64,000 nucleotides of DNA from Vallitaleaceae bacterium (lineage in GTDB: Bacteria; Bacillota; Clostridia; Lachnospirales; Vallitaleaceae), in contig JANQFZ010000068.1 in NCBI GenBank assembly GCA_028277605.1, positions 1 through 64,000 on the forward strand. Reading direction: 5' to 3'. Positions within the stretch are counted from its first letter, which is position 1, and every line of letters starts with the position of its first letter. Below are positions 43,627 to 52,840 of this stretch, piece by piece. The notes under the pieces were generated by a model. It saw only the letters and a list, made by a program, of their open reading frames with translations. It was not told the origin of the DNA and searched no databases. The translations under genes and the position numbers were made by a program.

Positions 43627-44568
43627 ATGGAATTTAAACATCATTCGGTACTACTTGACGCATCAATAGAAGGACTTAATATCAAAATGGATGGTATCTA
43701 TGTCGATGGAACCTTAGGCGGTGCAGGTCATGCTTATGAAATCTGTAAAAGAATCAATTCTAAAGGATTACTCATTGGTATAGATCAAGATCAGACTGCT
43801 ATAGAAGCCAGCTCTAATAGATTATCTGAGTTTAAGGACAAGATATCTCTACACCGTGCCAACTACTCTGAAATAAACCTTGTGCTAAAAGAACTAGGTA
43901 TACCTAGAGTAGACGGTATTTTACTAGATTTGGGTGTATCCTCTTATCAGCTAGACTGTGCAGATAGGGGTTTTTCATATAGACAAAACGCTGGGTTAGA
44001 TATGAGGATGGATCAGAGGAAAACCATAACAGCGAAAGACATTATTAATACTTATTCTCAGGATGCCTTAGCAAAAATGATAAGAAATTACAGTGAGGAA
44101 AAATGGGCATCTAGAATAGCACAGTTTATTATTAAAAACAGAAAGAGTAAACCGATAGAAACAACTTTTGAGCTGGTTGATATCATTAAGCAGGCGATAC
44201 CAGCAAAGGCAAGGCAAAAAGGTGGACATCCTGCTAAGAGAACCTTTCAAGCCATCAGAATCGAACTCAATGATGAACTTAATGTGTTAACAAACACTTT
44301 AAACACAATGATAGATTTACTTAACGATAATGGGAGATTATGCGTTATAACTTTTCACTCCTTAGAAGACCGAATCGTAAAGCGAAATTTTAAGCAAAAT
44401 GAAGATCCCTGTACATGTCCTAAAGATTTTCCAATATGTGTATGTGGTAAAAAATCTAAAGGTAAAATGATAACTAGAAAACCAATCATACCAAGTCAAG
44501 AAGAAAAGAATAACAATAGCAGGGCTAAAAGTGCTAAGCTGAGAATTTTCAAAAAAATAAGTGGGTGA
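43627..44568 (+). CDS. rsmH: 16S rRNA m4C1402 methyltransferase
   Basis: SAM-dependent methyltransferase of 313 residues (MraW) modifying N4 of C1402 in 16S rRNA. The start [13 protein letters not shown], the SAM-binding [13 protein letters not shown], the acidic [23 protein letters not shown] and [16 protein letters not shown] are all family hallmarks, as is [13 protein letters not shown] near the end. A GGAGG ribosome site lies before the ATG. It is the second gene of the cluster, and ftsL begins at its stop. Confidence 0.97.
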   Translation: MEFKHHSVLLDASIEGLNIKMDGIYVDGTLGGAGHAYEICKRINSKGLLIGIDQDQTAIEASSNRLSEFKDKISLHRANYSEINLVLKELGIPRVDGILLDLGVSSYQLDCADRGFSYRQNAGLDMRMDQRKTITAKDIINTYSQDALAKMIRNYSEEKWASRIAQFIIKNRKSKPIETTFELVDIIKQAIPAKARQKGGHPAKRTFQAIRIELNDELNVLTNTLNTMIDLLNDNGRLCVITFHSLEDRIVKRNFKQNEDPCTCPKDFPICVCGKKSKGKMITRKPIIPSQEEKNNNSRAKSAKLRIFKKISG

Positions 44569-44573
44569 GAAAG

Positions 44574-45092
44574 ATGGGTCGTCAAAAATATACCGGACCT
44601 AACAGAATGTATGTGGTTGGAAACAATGCGGTTAAACTTAATGACTATGCGCGACCAGAACGTAACCATGATGAAAAACGTCATAAGAAACAAGGTCAAC
44701 AAAGAGGAATTATAAGAAAGCGTCGGAGTGTTTTTGTTACGCTTGCCTTTTATATGGCAGTCGTAGCCACACTATTTATATGTGCGCTTTTATTGAAGGA
44801 GCAGTTTGGTGTCTATGAAGTTTCTTCGACAATTGATGATATGAAAGTTTCATTAAAAGATTTACAGCATACAAATAATCAAATGGAGGCAAGTATGAAT
44901 CAATCCATCGATTATGAAGAGGTATATCGAGCTGCCACAGAGGATTTAGGGATGGTTCTACCAGACAGTAATCAAGTTCAATATATCTACAAAGACAAAG
45001 TAAGTTTTACAAACCAATATGTGGACATAAAACCTGTAGAAGATAATCAGTCAAAGGTAACGACTAATGTTTTAGGACTTATAGGTTGGTGA
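44574..45092 (+). CDS. ftsL: cell division protein FtsL
   Basis: Bitopic septal protein that bridges FtsQ/DivIC and FtsW/PBP. 172 residues: a basic cytoplasmic head of about 45 residues, one transmembrane helix near 50-68 (VTLAFYMAVVATLFICALLL), then a short coiled coil (DDMKVSLKDLQHTNNQMEAS) and an extracytoplasmic tail. FtsL diverges rapidly, so the call rests on topology and position between rsmH and a class B PBP. ATG at 44574 has GGGTGAG in front. The GTG at 44565 overlaps the rsmH stop and is the other option. Confidence 0.85.
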   Translation: MGRQKYTGPNRMYVVGNNAVKLNDYARPERNHDEKRHKKQGQQRGIIRKRRSVFVTLAFYMAVVATLFICALLLKEQFGVYEVSSTIDDMKVSLKDLQHTNNQMEASMNQSIDYEEVYRAATEDLGMVLPDSNQVQYIYKDKVSFTNQYVDIKPVEDNQSKVTTNVLGLIGW

Positions 45093-45096
45093 CAAT

Positions 45097-46890
45097 ATGA
45101 GAGAGCAGAAACAGCGAGCTAAATATCGAGCGAAAAGGAAATTATTATTCCTTTTCTTTATTTTTATTGGTATTTTTACATATTTATCAACACGAATTGT
45201 TCATATTAATCAGGTGATTGGAAAAGAAGATAGATACAAGCAGATTGTTATGAGTCAGCAATTATCAAAGACTTATGGATTGAATACATCCATTAAATCA
45301 AAAAGAGGATCCATACAAGATAGAAATGGCACTGTCTTTGCTGAGAGTATCCGAGTTTATCATGTTATTTTTGATCCAGGTGTTGTGTCTGTTTTGGAAA
45401 AAGAACAGAGAGAGCATACGATTAACTATGTCCATGAACAGCTAGGGTTTAGTAAGGAAGAACTCATTCGGATGGTGGATGAAAATTCTTCAAGTCATTA
45501 TAAGAAAATAATGTCTAACTTATCTTATGACGAAATCAAGCAGGTTTTAGATGATGTTGACAAAAAGCTTGTTAAAGGCATAAATATAGAAGAAGATTAT
45601 CAGAGGTACTATCCCAATCAAACATTAGCAAGTCATGTGGTAGGATTCTCATCTAAGGATAATGAGGGAAGATGGGGAATTGAAGCCTACTATAATAATG
45701 AATTACAAGGAATGGATGGTCGTCACTTCAGTGTTTTTGATGATGATATTAAACCAAAAGAAGAGGTTAAACAGCCTGTTTCTGGGCATGATATTGTCTT
45801 AACGCTGGATCAAACTGTTCAATATAATGTAGAAAAGGCTATTGATAATTTTTTAACAGAATATGATGCTTTGAGAGTATCTGCTATTGTTATGAATCCT
45901 AACAATGGGGAAGTATTAGCCATGGCCTCTTACCCTAATTATGATTTAAGCCAGCCTTATGATTTATCTAAGTATTATACCAAACAAGAGTTGGATCAAA
46001 TGACATTGCAAGAAAAAGATAAGATTAATAATTCCTTATGGAGAAATCCCGTTATTAGTGATACCTATGAACCTGGCTCTACCTTTAAACCCGTTACTTT
46101 AGCCATAGCATTAGAAGAAGGGCGGGTTAGCTTAGACGATACCTATTATTGTAGCGGGAGTAAACGGGTTTACGATTGGAATATAAAATGCTGGAAAGAA
46201 GAAGGGCATGGAGAACAAACGCTTTTTGAAAGCTTGGCCAACTCATGTAATGTTGCTTTTATGGAAATCATTGAAAAAATTGGAGTTGACCATTTTTATA
46301 ACTACTTGAAACTATTTGGATTTGGAACCCAGACGAACATCGATGCTTATGGTGAAGCGGTTGGTAAGTTATACGAAAAAAATAAAATTGGTCCTGTTGA
46401 ATTAGCTACGCACTCTTTTGGTCAAGCCTTTAATGTGACACCCATACAACTTGTCAGTGCATTTAATGCTTTGATTAACGGTGGATATCTTTATGAACCC
46501 TACTTGGTGAAAAAAGTGATAAGTGAAGATAACCAATTAGTCCATAATCATAATAAAACCTTAATTAGACAGGTAATATCATCTGAAACATCCGATCTAA
46601 TGAAGCAAGCCTTACGACAAGTTGTAGATAGTGGTACAGGTAAAACAGCACAGCTAGAAGGCTATATAACGGGGGGGAAAACTGGAGAGGCTGAGAAACT
46701 TCCTAGAGATGAAGATAAAACAATTATATCCTTTATAGGATTTGCTCCCTACGATAATCCTAAGGTGGTTACTTTTATTATGGTTGATGAGTTAGAGGTC
46801 GATAATCCTTATAGTGCCTATGCAGCTAAGATTTACGTTGAAATAATGAACAATATATTACCGTACATGAATATCTATCCCACAAGCTAA
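45097..46890 (+). CDS. class B penicillin-binding protein (PBP2B/FtsI type)
   Basis: Septal peptidoglycan transpeptidase of 597 residues. One N-terminal membrane helix, dimerisation domain (KRGSIQDRNGTVFAES), transpeptidase with S328-T-F-K in EPGSTFK, S383-C-N, and K528-T-G. The box after K528 reads KTGE where most PBPs have KTGT, an unusual replacement of the oxyanion-loop Thr. No PASTA domain. It starts 4 bases after ftsL and probably partners with FtsW in vegetative division. A SigmaE-like promoter lies between its stop and the next gene. Confidence 0.93.
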   Translation: MREQKQRAKYRAKRKLLFLFFIFIGIFTYLSTRIVHINQVIGKEDRYKQIVMSQQLSKTYGLNTSIKSKRGSIQDRNGTVFAESIRVYHVIFDPGVVSVLEKEQREHTINYVHEQLGFSKEELIRMVDENSSSHYKKIMSNLSYDEIKQVLDDVDKKLVKGINIEEDYQRYYPNQTLASHVVGFSSKDNEGRWGIEAYYNNELQGMDGRHFSVFDDDIKPKEEVKQPVSGHDIVLTLDQTVQYNVEKAIDNFLTEYDALRVSAIVMNPNNGEVLAMASYPNYDLSQPYDLSKYYTKQELDQMTLQEKDKINNSLWRNPVISDTYEPGSTFKPVTLAIALEEGRVSLDDTYYCSGSKRVYDWNIKCWKEEGHGEQTLFESLANSCNVAFMEIIEKIGVDHFYNYLKLFGFGTQTNIDAYGEAVGKLYEKNKIGPVELATHSFGQAFNVTPIQLVSAFNALINGGYLYEPYLVKKVISEDNQLVHNHNKTLIRQVISSETSDLMKQALRQVVDSGTGKTAQLEGYITGGKTGEAEKLPRDEDKTIISFIGFAPYDNPKVVTFIMVDELEVDNPYSAYAAKIYVEIMNNILPYMNIYPTS

Positions 46891-46895
46891 AAATT

Positions 46896-46924
46896 GGCAT
46901 ATATCAAGTATTGTCTCATAAAAT
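46896..46924 (+). promoter_or_regulatory. SigmaE-type promoter of the SpoVD-like gene
   Basis: GGCATATA at 46896-46903 matches the extended SigmaE -35 (GKMATATT) in 7/8. CATAAAAT at 46917-46924 matches the -10 CATACAMT in 7/8. Spacer 13 bases. The start codon is 28 bases further on. B. subtilis spoVD is transcribed by SigmaE from its own promoter, so this supports naming the downstream PBP SpoVD. Confidence 0.6.
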
Positions 46925-46951
46925 ATATCAATTAAAGCTTATGGTGTTTCT

Positions 46952-48877
46952 ATGATTCGTATTAAAACTCATAATAGAAGAAAAACATTTCTTATCAGTA
47001 TAATTTTTATTCTTTTACTAACTGTATTATGCTTTAGAGTAGGATATCTGATGATATTCAAGGCTGACTTTTTACAAGCTAAAGCACAAGAGCTCCATAA
47101 TAGAGAACGGAATATCAAACCTAAAAGAGGCAACATTTATGATAGAAATGGAATAGCAATAGCTGTCAACAACAATGTCACAACCATATCGGTGATTCAT
47201 AATCAAATATCGGACCCAGAGAAAGTCATTCAAATATTATCTCAGACATTAGATTTAGATGCTGAACTGGTTAGAAAAAAGGTTGAAAATGTTGTAGCTC
47301 TTGAAAGAATACAATCTAATGTACCCAAGGATCTAGCAGATGAAATAAGAGAATTTGGATTAGATGGTGTTATTATTGACGAAGATTTTAAAAGGATTTA
47401 TCCCTATGCTAGCCTCGCTTCTCATGTTATAGGCTTTACGGGAAAAGACAATCAGGGGATTATTGGTTTAGAAGTTAAATATGATGATTATTTAAAAGGT
47501 CAGCTAGGCAAGATATTAACACTCACCAATGCTAAAGGTATCGAAATAGAAGGTAAAGCTGAAAGTAGACTAGAACCAGTATCGGGGTATCATCTGGTTA
47601 CAAGTCTTGATACTAATATTCAGAAATATGCTGAGCAGGCCTTAGAGAAGGTTCTTATACAGAAACAGGCGAATAGAGGTTCGATCATTGTTATGGATCC
47701 TCAATCTGGAGAAATACTAGCAATGGCAAACAAGCCTGACTTTAATCTAAATGATCCATTTAATGATGATAGCATTATCTATTCTACAGAAGAAGAAAAG
47801 AATAAAAAATTAAATCAGATATGGAGAAACTATTGTATTAATGATACCTATGAACCAGGTTCAACATTTAAAATGATTACTGCGTCTGCAGGATTAGAAT
47901 CTAAAGCGGTCAGCTTAGAGGATACGTTCTTTTGTCCTGGTTATGCTATTGTTGCAGATCGAAGGATACGCTGTCATAAGGCAGGCGGACACGGCTCTGA
48001 AACTTTTTTAGAAGGTGTGCAGAACTCCTGTAACCCTGTTTTTATGGCAGTTGCAGAAAGAATGGGTGTAAAAACCTTCCTCAGCTACTTTGATAGATTT
48101 GGATTATTTGAAAAAACAGGTATTGATTTACCAGGTGAAGCTATTAGTATTATGCATAAAGAAGAAAACATTGGACCTGTAGAATTAGCAACGATGTCAT
48201 TTGGGCAATCTTTTCAGATAACTCCTTTACAGCTCATTAGAGCAGGTGCTGCAGTTATCAATGGTGGTAGACTGGTTACACCTCACCTGGGTTTAGAGGT
48301 TGTTGATGATGAAGGGAATCGTATAGAAACATTTAATTATGATAACAATCAACAAGCTATTAGTGAAGAGACATCACAATTAATGTCTAGTATCTTGGAG
48401 AGTGTTGTATCTGAAGGAACAGGCAAAAGATGTTATATTCCAGGTTTTCAGGTTGGAGGAAAGACAGCAACTTCAGAAAAACTACCTAGAAGTAGTAATA
48501 AATATATCTCATCATTTATAGGCTTTGCCCCATCAGAAAATCCAAGAGCTATTACACTGGTTTTGGTCGATGAACCCGTTGGTATTTATTATGGCGGTAC
48601 AGTAGCAGCTCCTGTCGTCAAAGAGCTGTATGAAAATATATTACCATATATGGGTATCATGCCAAAATATAAGGAATCTGATTTTGAAACCTATCAGGTT
48701 GGTGAAATTATTATACCAGATTTAATAGGCAAAAGTGTTCAAGATGCTAAAGCAGTATTAAAAGAGTATGAGCTGACGTGTGATTTTCAAGGAACTGGCG
48801 AAAACATTGTTGAACAATTCCCGCTTGCTGGAGAATCTGTGAATAGAGGAAGCAAAATAATACTCTATGCAGATTAG
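46952..48877 (+). CDS. spoVD: SpoVD-like class B penicillin-binding protein with PASTA domain
   Basis: Sporulation transpeptidase for spore cortex synthesis, judged by context and the SigmaE-like promoter. 641 residues: membrane helix, PBP dimerisation domain (RGNIYDRNGIAIAV), transpeptidase with S304-T-F-K, S359-C-N and K504-T-A, plus a C-terminal PASTA domain (about 582-641; IPDLIGKSVQDAKAVLKEY). The KTG box is KTA (K504-T505-A506-T507-S508), a Gly to Ala change at a nearly invariant residue. Whether the enzyme tolerates this is not known to me. It is the third of the tandem division genes; murE follows after 44 bases. Confidence 0.88.
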   Translation: MIRIKTHNRRKTFLISIIFILLLTVLCFRVGYLMIFKADFLQAKAQELHNRERNIKPKRGNIYDRNGIAIAVNNNVTTISVIHNQISDPEKVIQILSQTLDLDAELVRKKVENVVALERIQSNVPKDLADEIREFGLDGVIIDEDFKRIYPYASLASHVIGFTGKDNQGIIGLEVKYDDYLKGQLGKILTLTNAKGIEIEGKAESRLEPVSGYHLVTSLDTNIQKYAEQALEKVLIQKQANRGSIIVMDPQSGEILAMANKPDFNLNDPFNDDSIIYSTEEEKNKKLNQIWRNYCINDTYEPGSTFKMITASAGLESKAVSLEDTFFCPGYAIVADRRIRCHKAGGHGSETFLEGVQNSCNPVFMAVAERMGVKTFLSYFDRFGLFEKTGIDLPGEAISIMHKEENIGPVELATMSFGQSFQITPLQLIRAGAAVINGGRLVTPHLGLEVVDDEGNRIETFNYDNNQQAISEETSQLMSSILESVVSEGTGKRCYIPGFQVGGKTATSEKLPRSSNKYISSFIGFAPSENPRAITLVLVDEPVGIYYGGTVAAPVVKELYENILPYMGIMPKYKESDFETYQVGEIIIPDLIGKSVQDAKAVLKEYELTCDFQGTGENIVEQFPLAGESVNRGSKIILYAD

Positions 48878-48921
48878 AGGATCTATGTTAATATTTAGAA
48901 GAATAAATAGGAGGCGTGCGA

Positions 48922-50376
48922 ATGAAACTACAGGGCTTACTTGGACAATTAGAATATAAAATCCTTCAAGGTAATGTTGATATAAATATTAAAAACATAC
49001 AGTATGATTCAAGAAAAGTAACAGAAGGAAGCTTATTTATATGTGTCAAAGGTTTCCAAACGGATGGGCATCATTATGCCCAAAATGCTGTTAAAAAAGG
49101 TGCTATAGCACTACTTGTTCAAGATGAATTAAGTCAAATTGATGCAGATGTAACCGTAATAAAGCTAAACAATACGCGTCAAGCAATGGCATATCTAGCT
49201 GACAAATATTATGCCTATCCTTCTAAAAATTTTAAGCTTATTGGTGTTACTGGGACTAATGGAAAGACGACAACGACTTATCTAATTAAAAGTATATTAG
49301 ATAAGATAGGCAAAAAAACAGGACTTATCGGAACCAATGGAAACAAAATTGGGAATACAGTCTTACCTGCATCAAGGACGACACCCGAAGCTCTAGAACT
49401 TCAGAAACTTTTTTACGATATGTCAAATGAAAATGTAAGTCATGTGATTATGGAAGTATCGTCACATGCATTGGATTTGTATAGAGTCGATCGAGCGCGA
49501 TTTGATGTAGGGGTATTTACTAATCTATCATTAGATCATTTAGATTATCATAAAACCATGGAGAATTATCTCAATGCAAAGATTAAGCTATTTACGCTTT
49601 GCAAAATAGGAGTTATCAATATAGATGATGAAAACAGCCAAACTATACTAGATAAAGCGACTTGTAAAAAGCTATTAACCTATGGTATAGAAAATGATAA
49701 GGCAGACTTTAATGCTATAGATATCCATATGGATTTGAATGGTTCAACTTTTGATTTGAAATATAATGGTATTGATTATTTTATTCATTTAGCTACGCCT
49801 GGTAGATTTAGTGTCTATAATGCATTAGCTTCTATAGGGGCTGCTTGTGCACTTAATATACCTATTAATAAAATCATAGAGGGTTTAGAAAGTAATAAGG
49901 GCGTTGAAGGCAGGTTTCAAACTTTTGCAAGTAAAAAAGGTTATACAGCCATTGTTGACTATGCACATGCTCCTGACGGACTGCTCAATGTACTAAAATC
50001 TATCAATGACTTTGCTAAAGGGAAAGTCATCACTGTTTTTGGTTGTGGTGGTGATAGAGATAAAAGCAAACGCCCTGTCATGGGTAAAATTGCAGGTCAG
50101 AACTCGGATTACTGTGTCATCACATCTGACAATCCAAGAACAGAAGAACCCAACAGTATTATAGATCAGATTGAAATAGGCATCCAAGAAACGAATTGCC
50201 GCTATACCAAAATAACTGACAGAAAAGTAGGCATAGAATATGGTCTTAGTCTAGCACGAAAAAATGATATCATCTTAATTGCTGGCAAGGGTCATGAAGA
50301 TTATCAAATCATAGGGACTGAAAAAACACATTTTGATGATAGTGAGGTAGTTTTAGAATATTTTAATAACAACTAA
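48922..50376 (+). CDS. murE: UDP-N-acetylmuramoyl-tripeptide synthetase, meso-DAP type
   Basis: Adds the third stem residue to UDP-MurNAc-L-Ala-D-Glu. 485 residues. ATP site GVTGTNGKTTTTYLIKS; central ASHA-type segment MEVSSHALDLYRVD; the amino-acid specificity loop reads TSDNPRTEEP. The DNPR signature identifies meso-diaminopimelate as substrate (Lys enzymes differ here). Start is the ATG at 48922, 7 bases after GGAGG, not the GTG six bases earlier. It is cotranscribed with murF, mraY and murD. Confidence 0.96.
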   Translation: MKLQGLLGQLEYKILQGNVDINIKNIQYDSRKVTEGSLFICVKGFQTDGHHYAQNAVKKGAIALLVQDELSQIDADVTVIKLNNTRQAMAYLADKYYAYPSKNFKLIGVTGTNGKTTTTYLIKSILDKIGKKTGLIGTNGNKIGNTVLPASRTTPEALELQKLFYDMSNENVSHVIMEVSSHALDLYRVDRARFDVGVFTNLSLDHLDYHKTMENYLNAKIKLFTLCKIGVINIDDENSQTILDKATCKKLLTYGIENDKADFNAIDIHMDLNGSTFDLKYNGIDYFIHLATPGRFSVYNALASIGAACALNIPINKIIEGLESNKGVEGRFQTFASKKGYTAIVDYAHAPDGLLNVLKSINDFAKGKVITVFGCGGDRDKSKRPVMGKIAGQNSDYCVITSDNPRTEEPNSIIDQIEIGIQETNCRYTKITDRKVGIEYGLSLARKNDIILIAGKGHEDYQIIGTEKTHFDDSEVVLEYFNNN

Positions 50377-50443
50377 GACTACTATTGGACTCTTTTGTGC
50401 TCACATCATTTTGAACCTTATTGTTAATTGAAAGGAATCTATT

Positions 50444-51853
50444 ATGTTTAAACCGTTAACTTTACATCAAATAACAACCGCTGTTAGTGGACGTATTATC
50501 AATGAATGGGTGATTTCAGATACTATTAGATTTTCTGGAGTATCTACAGATACAAGAAGTATTGAGATGGATAATATTTTTATTCCTATTAAGGGAGAAC
50601 GATTTGATGGTCATCATTACATTGATAAAGCTTATAAGATGGGAGCGGCTATTTGTTTTACAGAATCTGAAGATTGGATACCTAAGAATTGTTGCGGTAT
50701 TTTGGTGAGGGACTCTAAGCAGGCCCTTATAGATTTTGCTAGTTATTATAGAGGTCTATTTAACATTCCTATGATTGCAATTACTGGAAGTGTTGGGAAA
50801 ACGACATGTAAGGAAATGATAGCTTCTGTACTGGCTTCAAAGCTTAAGGTTCATAAAACAGAAGGAAACTTAAATAATGACATTGGACTGCCGTTGACGA
50901 TATTTGGATTGAATGATGATCATGAGGTAGCTGTGATAGAAATGGGCATGAACCACTATGGGGAACTGCATGTCTTAAGTCACATTGCTAAGCCAGATAT
51001 TGCTGTTATTACGAATATTGGAATATCCCATATTGAAAATTTTGGTTCTAAGGATGGCATACTTAAAGCCAAAAGCGAAATATTAGATTATCTCAATAAG
51101 GATGGCATAGTTGTTCTCAATGGGGATGATGCATATTTACAAAAGCTTAAAGGAACACTAAATTTTGCTGTCAAAACTTTTGGTTTTCATGAGAGAAATA
51201 CGTACTCTGTTAAATCATATGAATCTCTTGGATGGAACGGTATGCAGGCTACTCTAAGCGGAGAATCGCATGATTTAGACATTACCTCAAAAGAACTGGG
51301 AAAACATATGCTGTTAAATATACTACCTGCAGTTGTAATTGGATACTATCTGCAGCTTGATGATAAATCTATTAGGCATGGAATTGCTCAATTTCAGAAT
51401 GCCAAAATGAGAATGCATCGATTGAAGTTAGGCTTAGGTATTACCGTGTTTAACGATAGCTATAATGCAAGCGTAGATTCTATGAAGAGCTCCCTGGATA
51501 CAGTGTCTGAGCTAAAGACAGAAGGGAGAAAAGTTGCTATTTTAGGAGATATGTTTGAAATGGGACAATTTGCTAAAGAGGCTCATGAAGAGGTTGGGAA
51601 ACTTGCTGCACATAGTGCCATTGATAACTTAATTTGCGTTGGTGAATATTCTAAATGGATTTATGATAGTGCCAAAAAAAATGGTTTTAATGAAGCTGGT
51701 ATTGCATATTATGAAGATAGAGGAAGATTAGAAAAACAAATTCATAATCTTATCCATGAAAAGGATACGGTTATCGTTAAGGCATCTAGGGGCATGTATT
51801 TGGAAAAACTTGTTGATAGAATGCTTTATATTTTTGGAAATAGTGTGAGGTGA
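50444..51853 (+). CDS. murF: UDP-N-acetylmuramoyl-tripeptide-D-alanyl-D-alanine ligase
   Basis: Adds D-Ala-D-Ala to finish UDP-MurNAc pentapeptide. 469 residues with ITGSVGKTTCKEMIASVL (P-loop; the usual GSNGKT is GSVGKT here), TEGNLNNDIGLPLTIF, EMGMNHYGELHVLS and the C-terminal ILGDMFEMGQFAKEAHEE. GAAAGGAA precedes the ATG. The gap to murE is 67 bases and to mraY 7 bases. Confidence 0.96.
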   Translation: MFKPLTLHQITTAVSGRIINEWVISDTIRFSGVSTDTRSIEMDNIFIPIKGERFDGHHYIDKAYKMGAAICFTESEDWIPKNCCGILVRDSKQALIDFASYYRGLFNIPMIAITGSVGKTTCKEMIASVLASKLKVHKTEGNLNNDIGLPLTIFGLNDDHEVAVIEMGMNHYGELHVLSHIAKPDIAVITNIGISHIENFGSKDGILKAKSEILDYLNKDGIVVLNGDDAYLQKLKGTLNFAVKTFGFHERNTYSVKSYESLGWNGMQATLSGESHDLDITSKELGKHMLLNILPAVVIGYYLQLDDKSIRHGIAQFQNAKMRMHRLKLGLGITVFNDSYNASVDSMKSSLDTVSELKTEGRKVAILGDMFEMGQFAKEAHEEVGKLAAHSAIDNLICVGEYSKWIYDSAKKNGFNEAGIAYYEDRGRLEKQIHNLIHEKDTVIVKASRGMYLEKLVDRMLYIFGNSVR

Positions 51854-51860
51854 ACACAAG

Positions 51861-52826
51861 ATGAAAACAGAGCTTATCTTTCCTATGCTGATAGCATTTA
51901 TAATTAGTGTTATTCTATGTCCAGTTATTATCCCATTCTTAGTGCGGTTAAAATTTGGGCAGTTTGTCAGGCATGATGGTCCTAAATCGCACTTAAAGAA
52001 AGCTGGAACGCCAACAATGGGTGGTGTTATAATTATTGCTGGTATCCTTATAACGGCTTTATTTTATTTTGATACCAATCCAGAAATTATACCCATACTT
52101 TTTGTAACATTGGCTTACGGTGCTATTGGGTTTTTAGATGATTTTATTAAAATTGTTATGAAACGTTCTTTAGGTCTAAAAGCGTATCAAAAAATTATTG
52201 CACAGTTCATCATTGCAGGTATTTACAGCTATTATCTTTTGCATTTTACGGATATTGGTACTGAGATCTTGATTCCATTTACGGATGGAAAAGTATTAGA
52301 CTTAGGTGCATTCTATATTCCCTTTGTGGTTTTCGTTATAGTTGGTACGGTGAACAGTGTGAACCTTACTGATGGCTTAGATGGATTAGCATCCGGAGTT
52401 ACAGTTCTTGTGGCTACATATTTTACAATTGTGTGTTTAGCCATTAATAGTCAAATTTATCCTATTACTGGTGCAGCGGTAGGAAGTTTGCTTGGGTTTT
52501 TATTGTTTAATACGTATCCAGCGAGAGTATTTATGGGTGATACTGGGTCACTTGGTTTAGGAGGATTCGTAGCAGCAACAGCAATTACCTTAAAAATTCC
52601 AATACTGCTTTTGGTTGTTGGATTAATTTATGTTGTTGAGGCTGTTTCTGTTATTTTACAGGTTGGGTACTATAAGCTGACAAAAAAACGAATATTTAAA
52701 ATGGCACCTATTCATCATCATTTTGAACTGATTGGCTGGAATGAAACTAAAGTTGTCGCTGTATTTGCTATTATTACTGCTATTATGTGCCTTGTTGGAT
52801 TTTTAGGACTGAATGGATTTTATTAA
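51861..52826 (+). CDS. mraY: phospho-N-acetylmuramoyl-pentapeptide transferase
   Basis: Makes lipid I by transferring phospho-MurNAc-pentapeptide to undecaprenyl phosphate. The 321-residue, ten-helix membrane enzyme has the conserved GTPTMGGV near residue 50, FLDDFIKI, the Asp-rich NSVNLTDGLDGLASG, MGDTGSLGLGG, and APIHHHFELIGWNETK. Starts 7 bases after murF; the murD ribosome site begins four bases after its stop. Confidence 0.97.
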   Translation: MKTELIFPMLIAFIISVILCPVIIPFLVRLKFGQFVRHDGPKSHLKKAGTPTMGGVIIIAGILITALFYFDTNPEIIPILFVTLAYGAIGFLDDFIKIVMKRSLGLKAYQKIIAQFIIAGIYSYYLLHFTDIGTEILIPFTDGKVLDLGAFYIPFVVFVIVGTVNSVNLTDGLDGLASGVTVLVATYFTIVCLAINSQIYPITGAAVGSLLGFLLFNTYPARVFMGDTGSLGLGGFVAATAITLKIPILLLVVGLIYVVEAVSVILQVGYYKLTKKRIFKMAPIHHHFELIGWNETKVVAVFAIITAIMCLVGFLGLNGFY

Positions 52827-52840
52827 ATTCGGAGGGGCTT

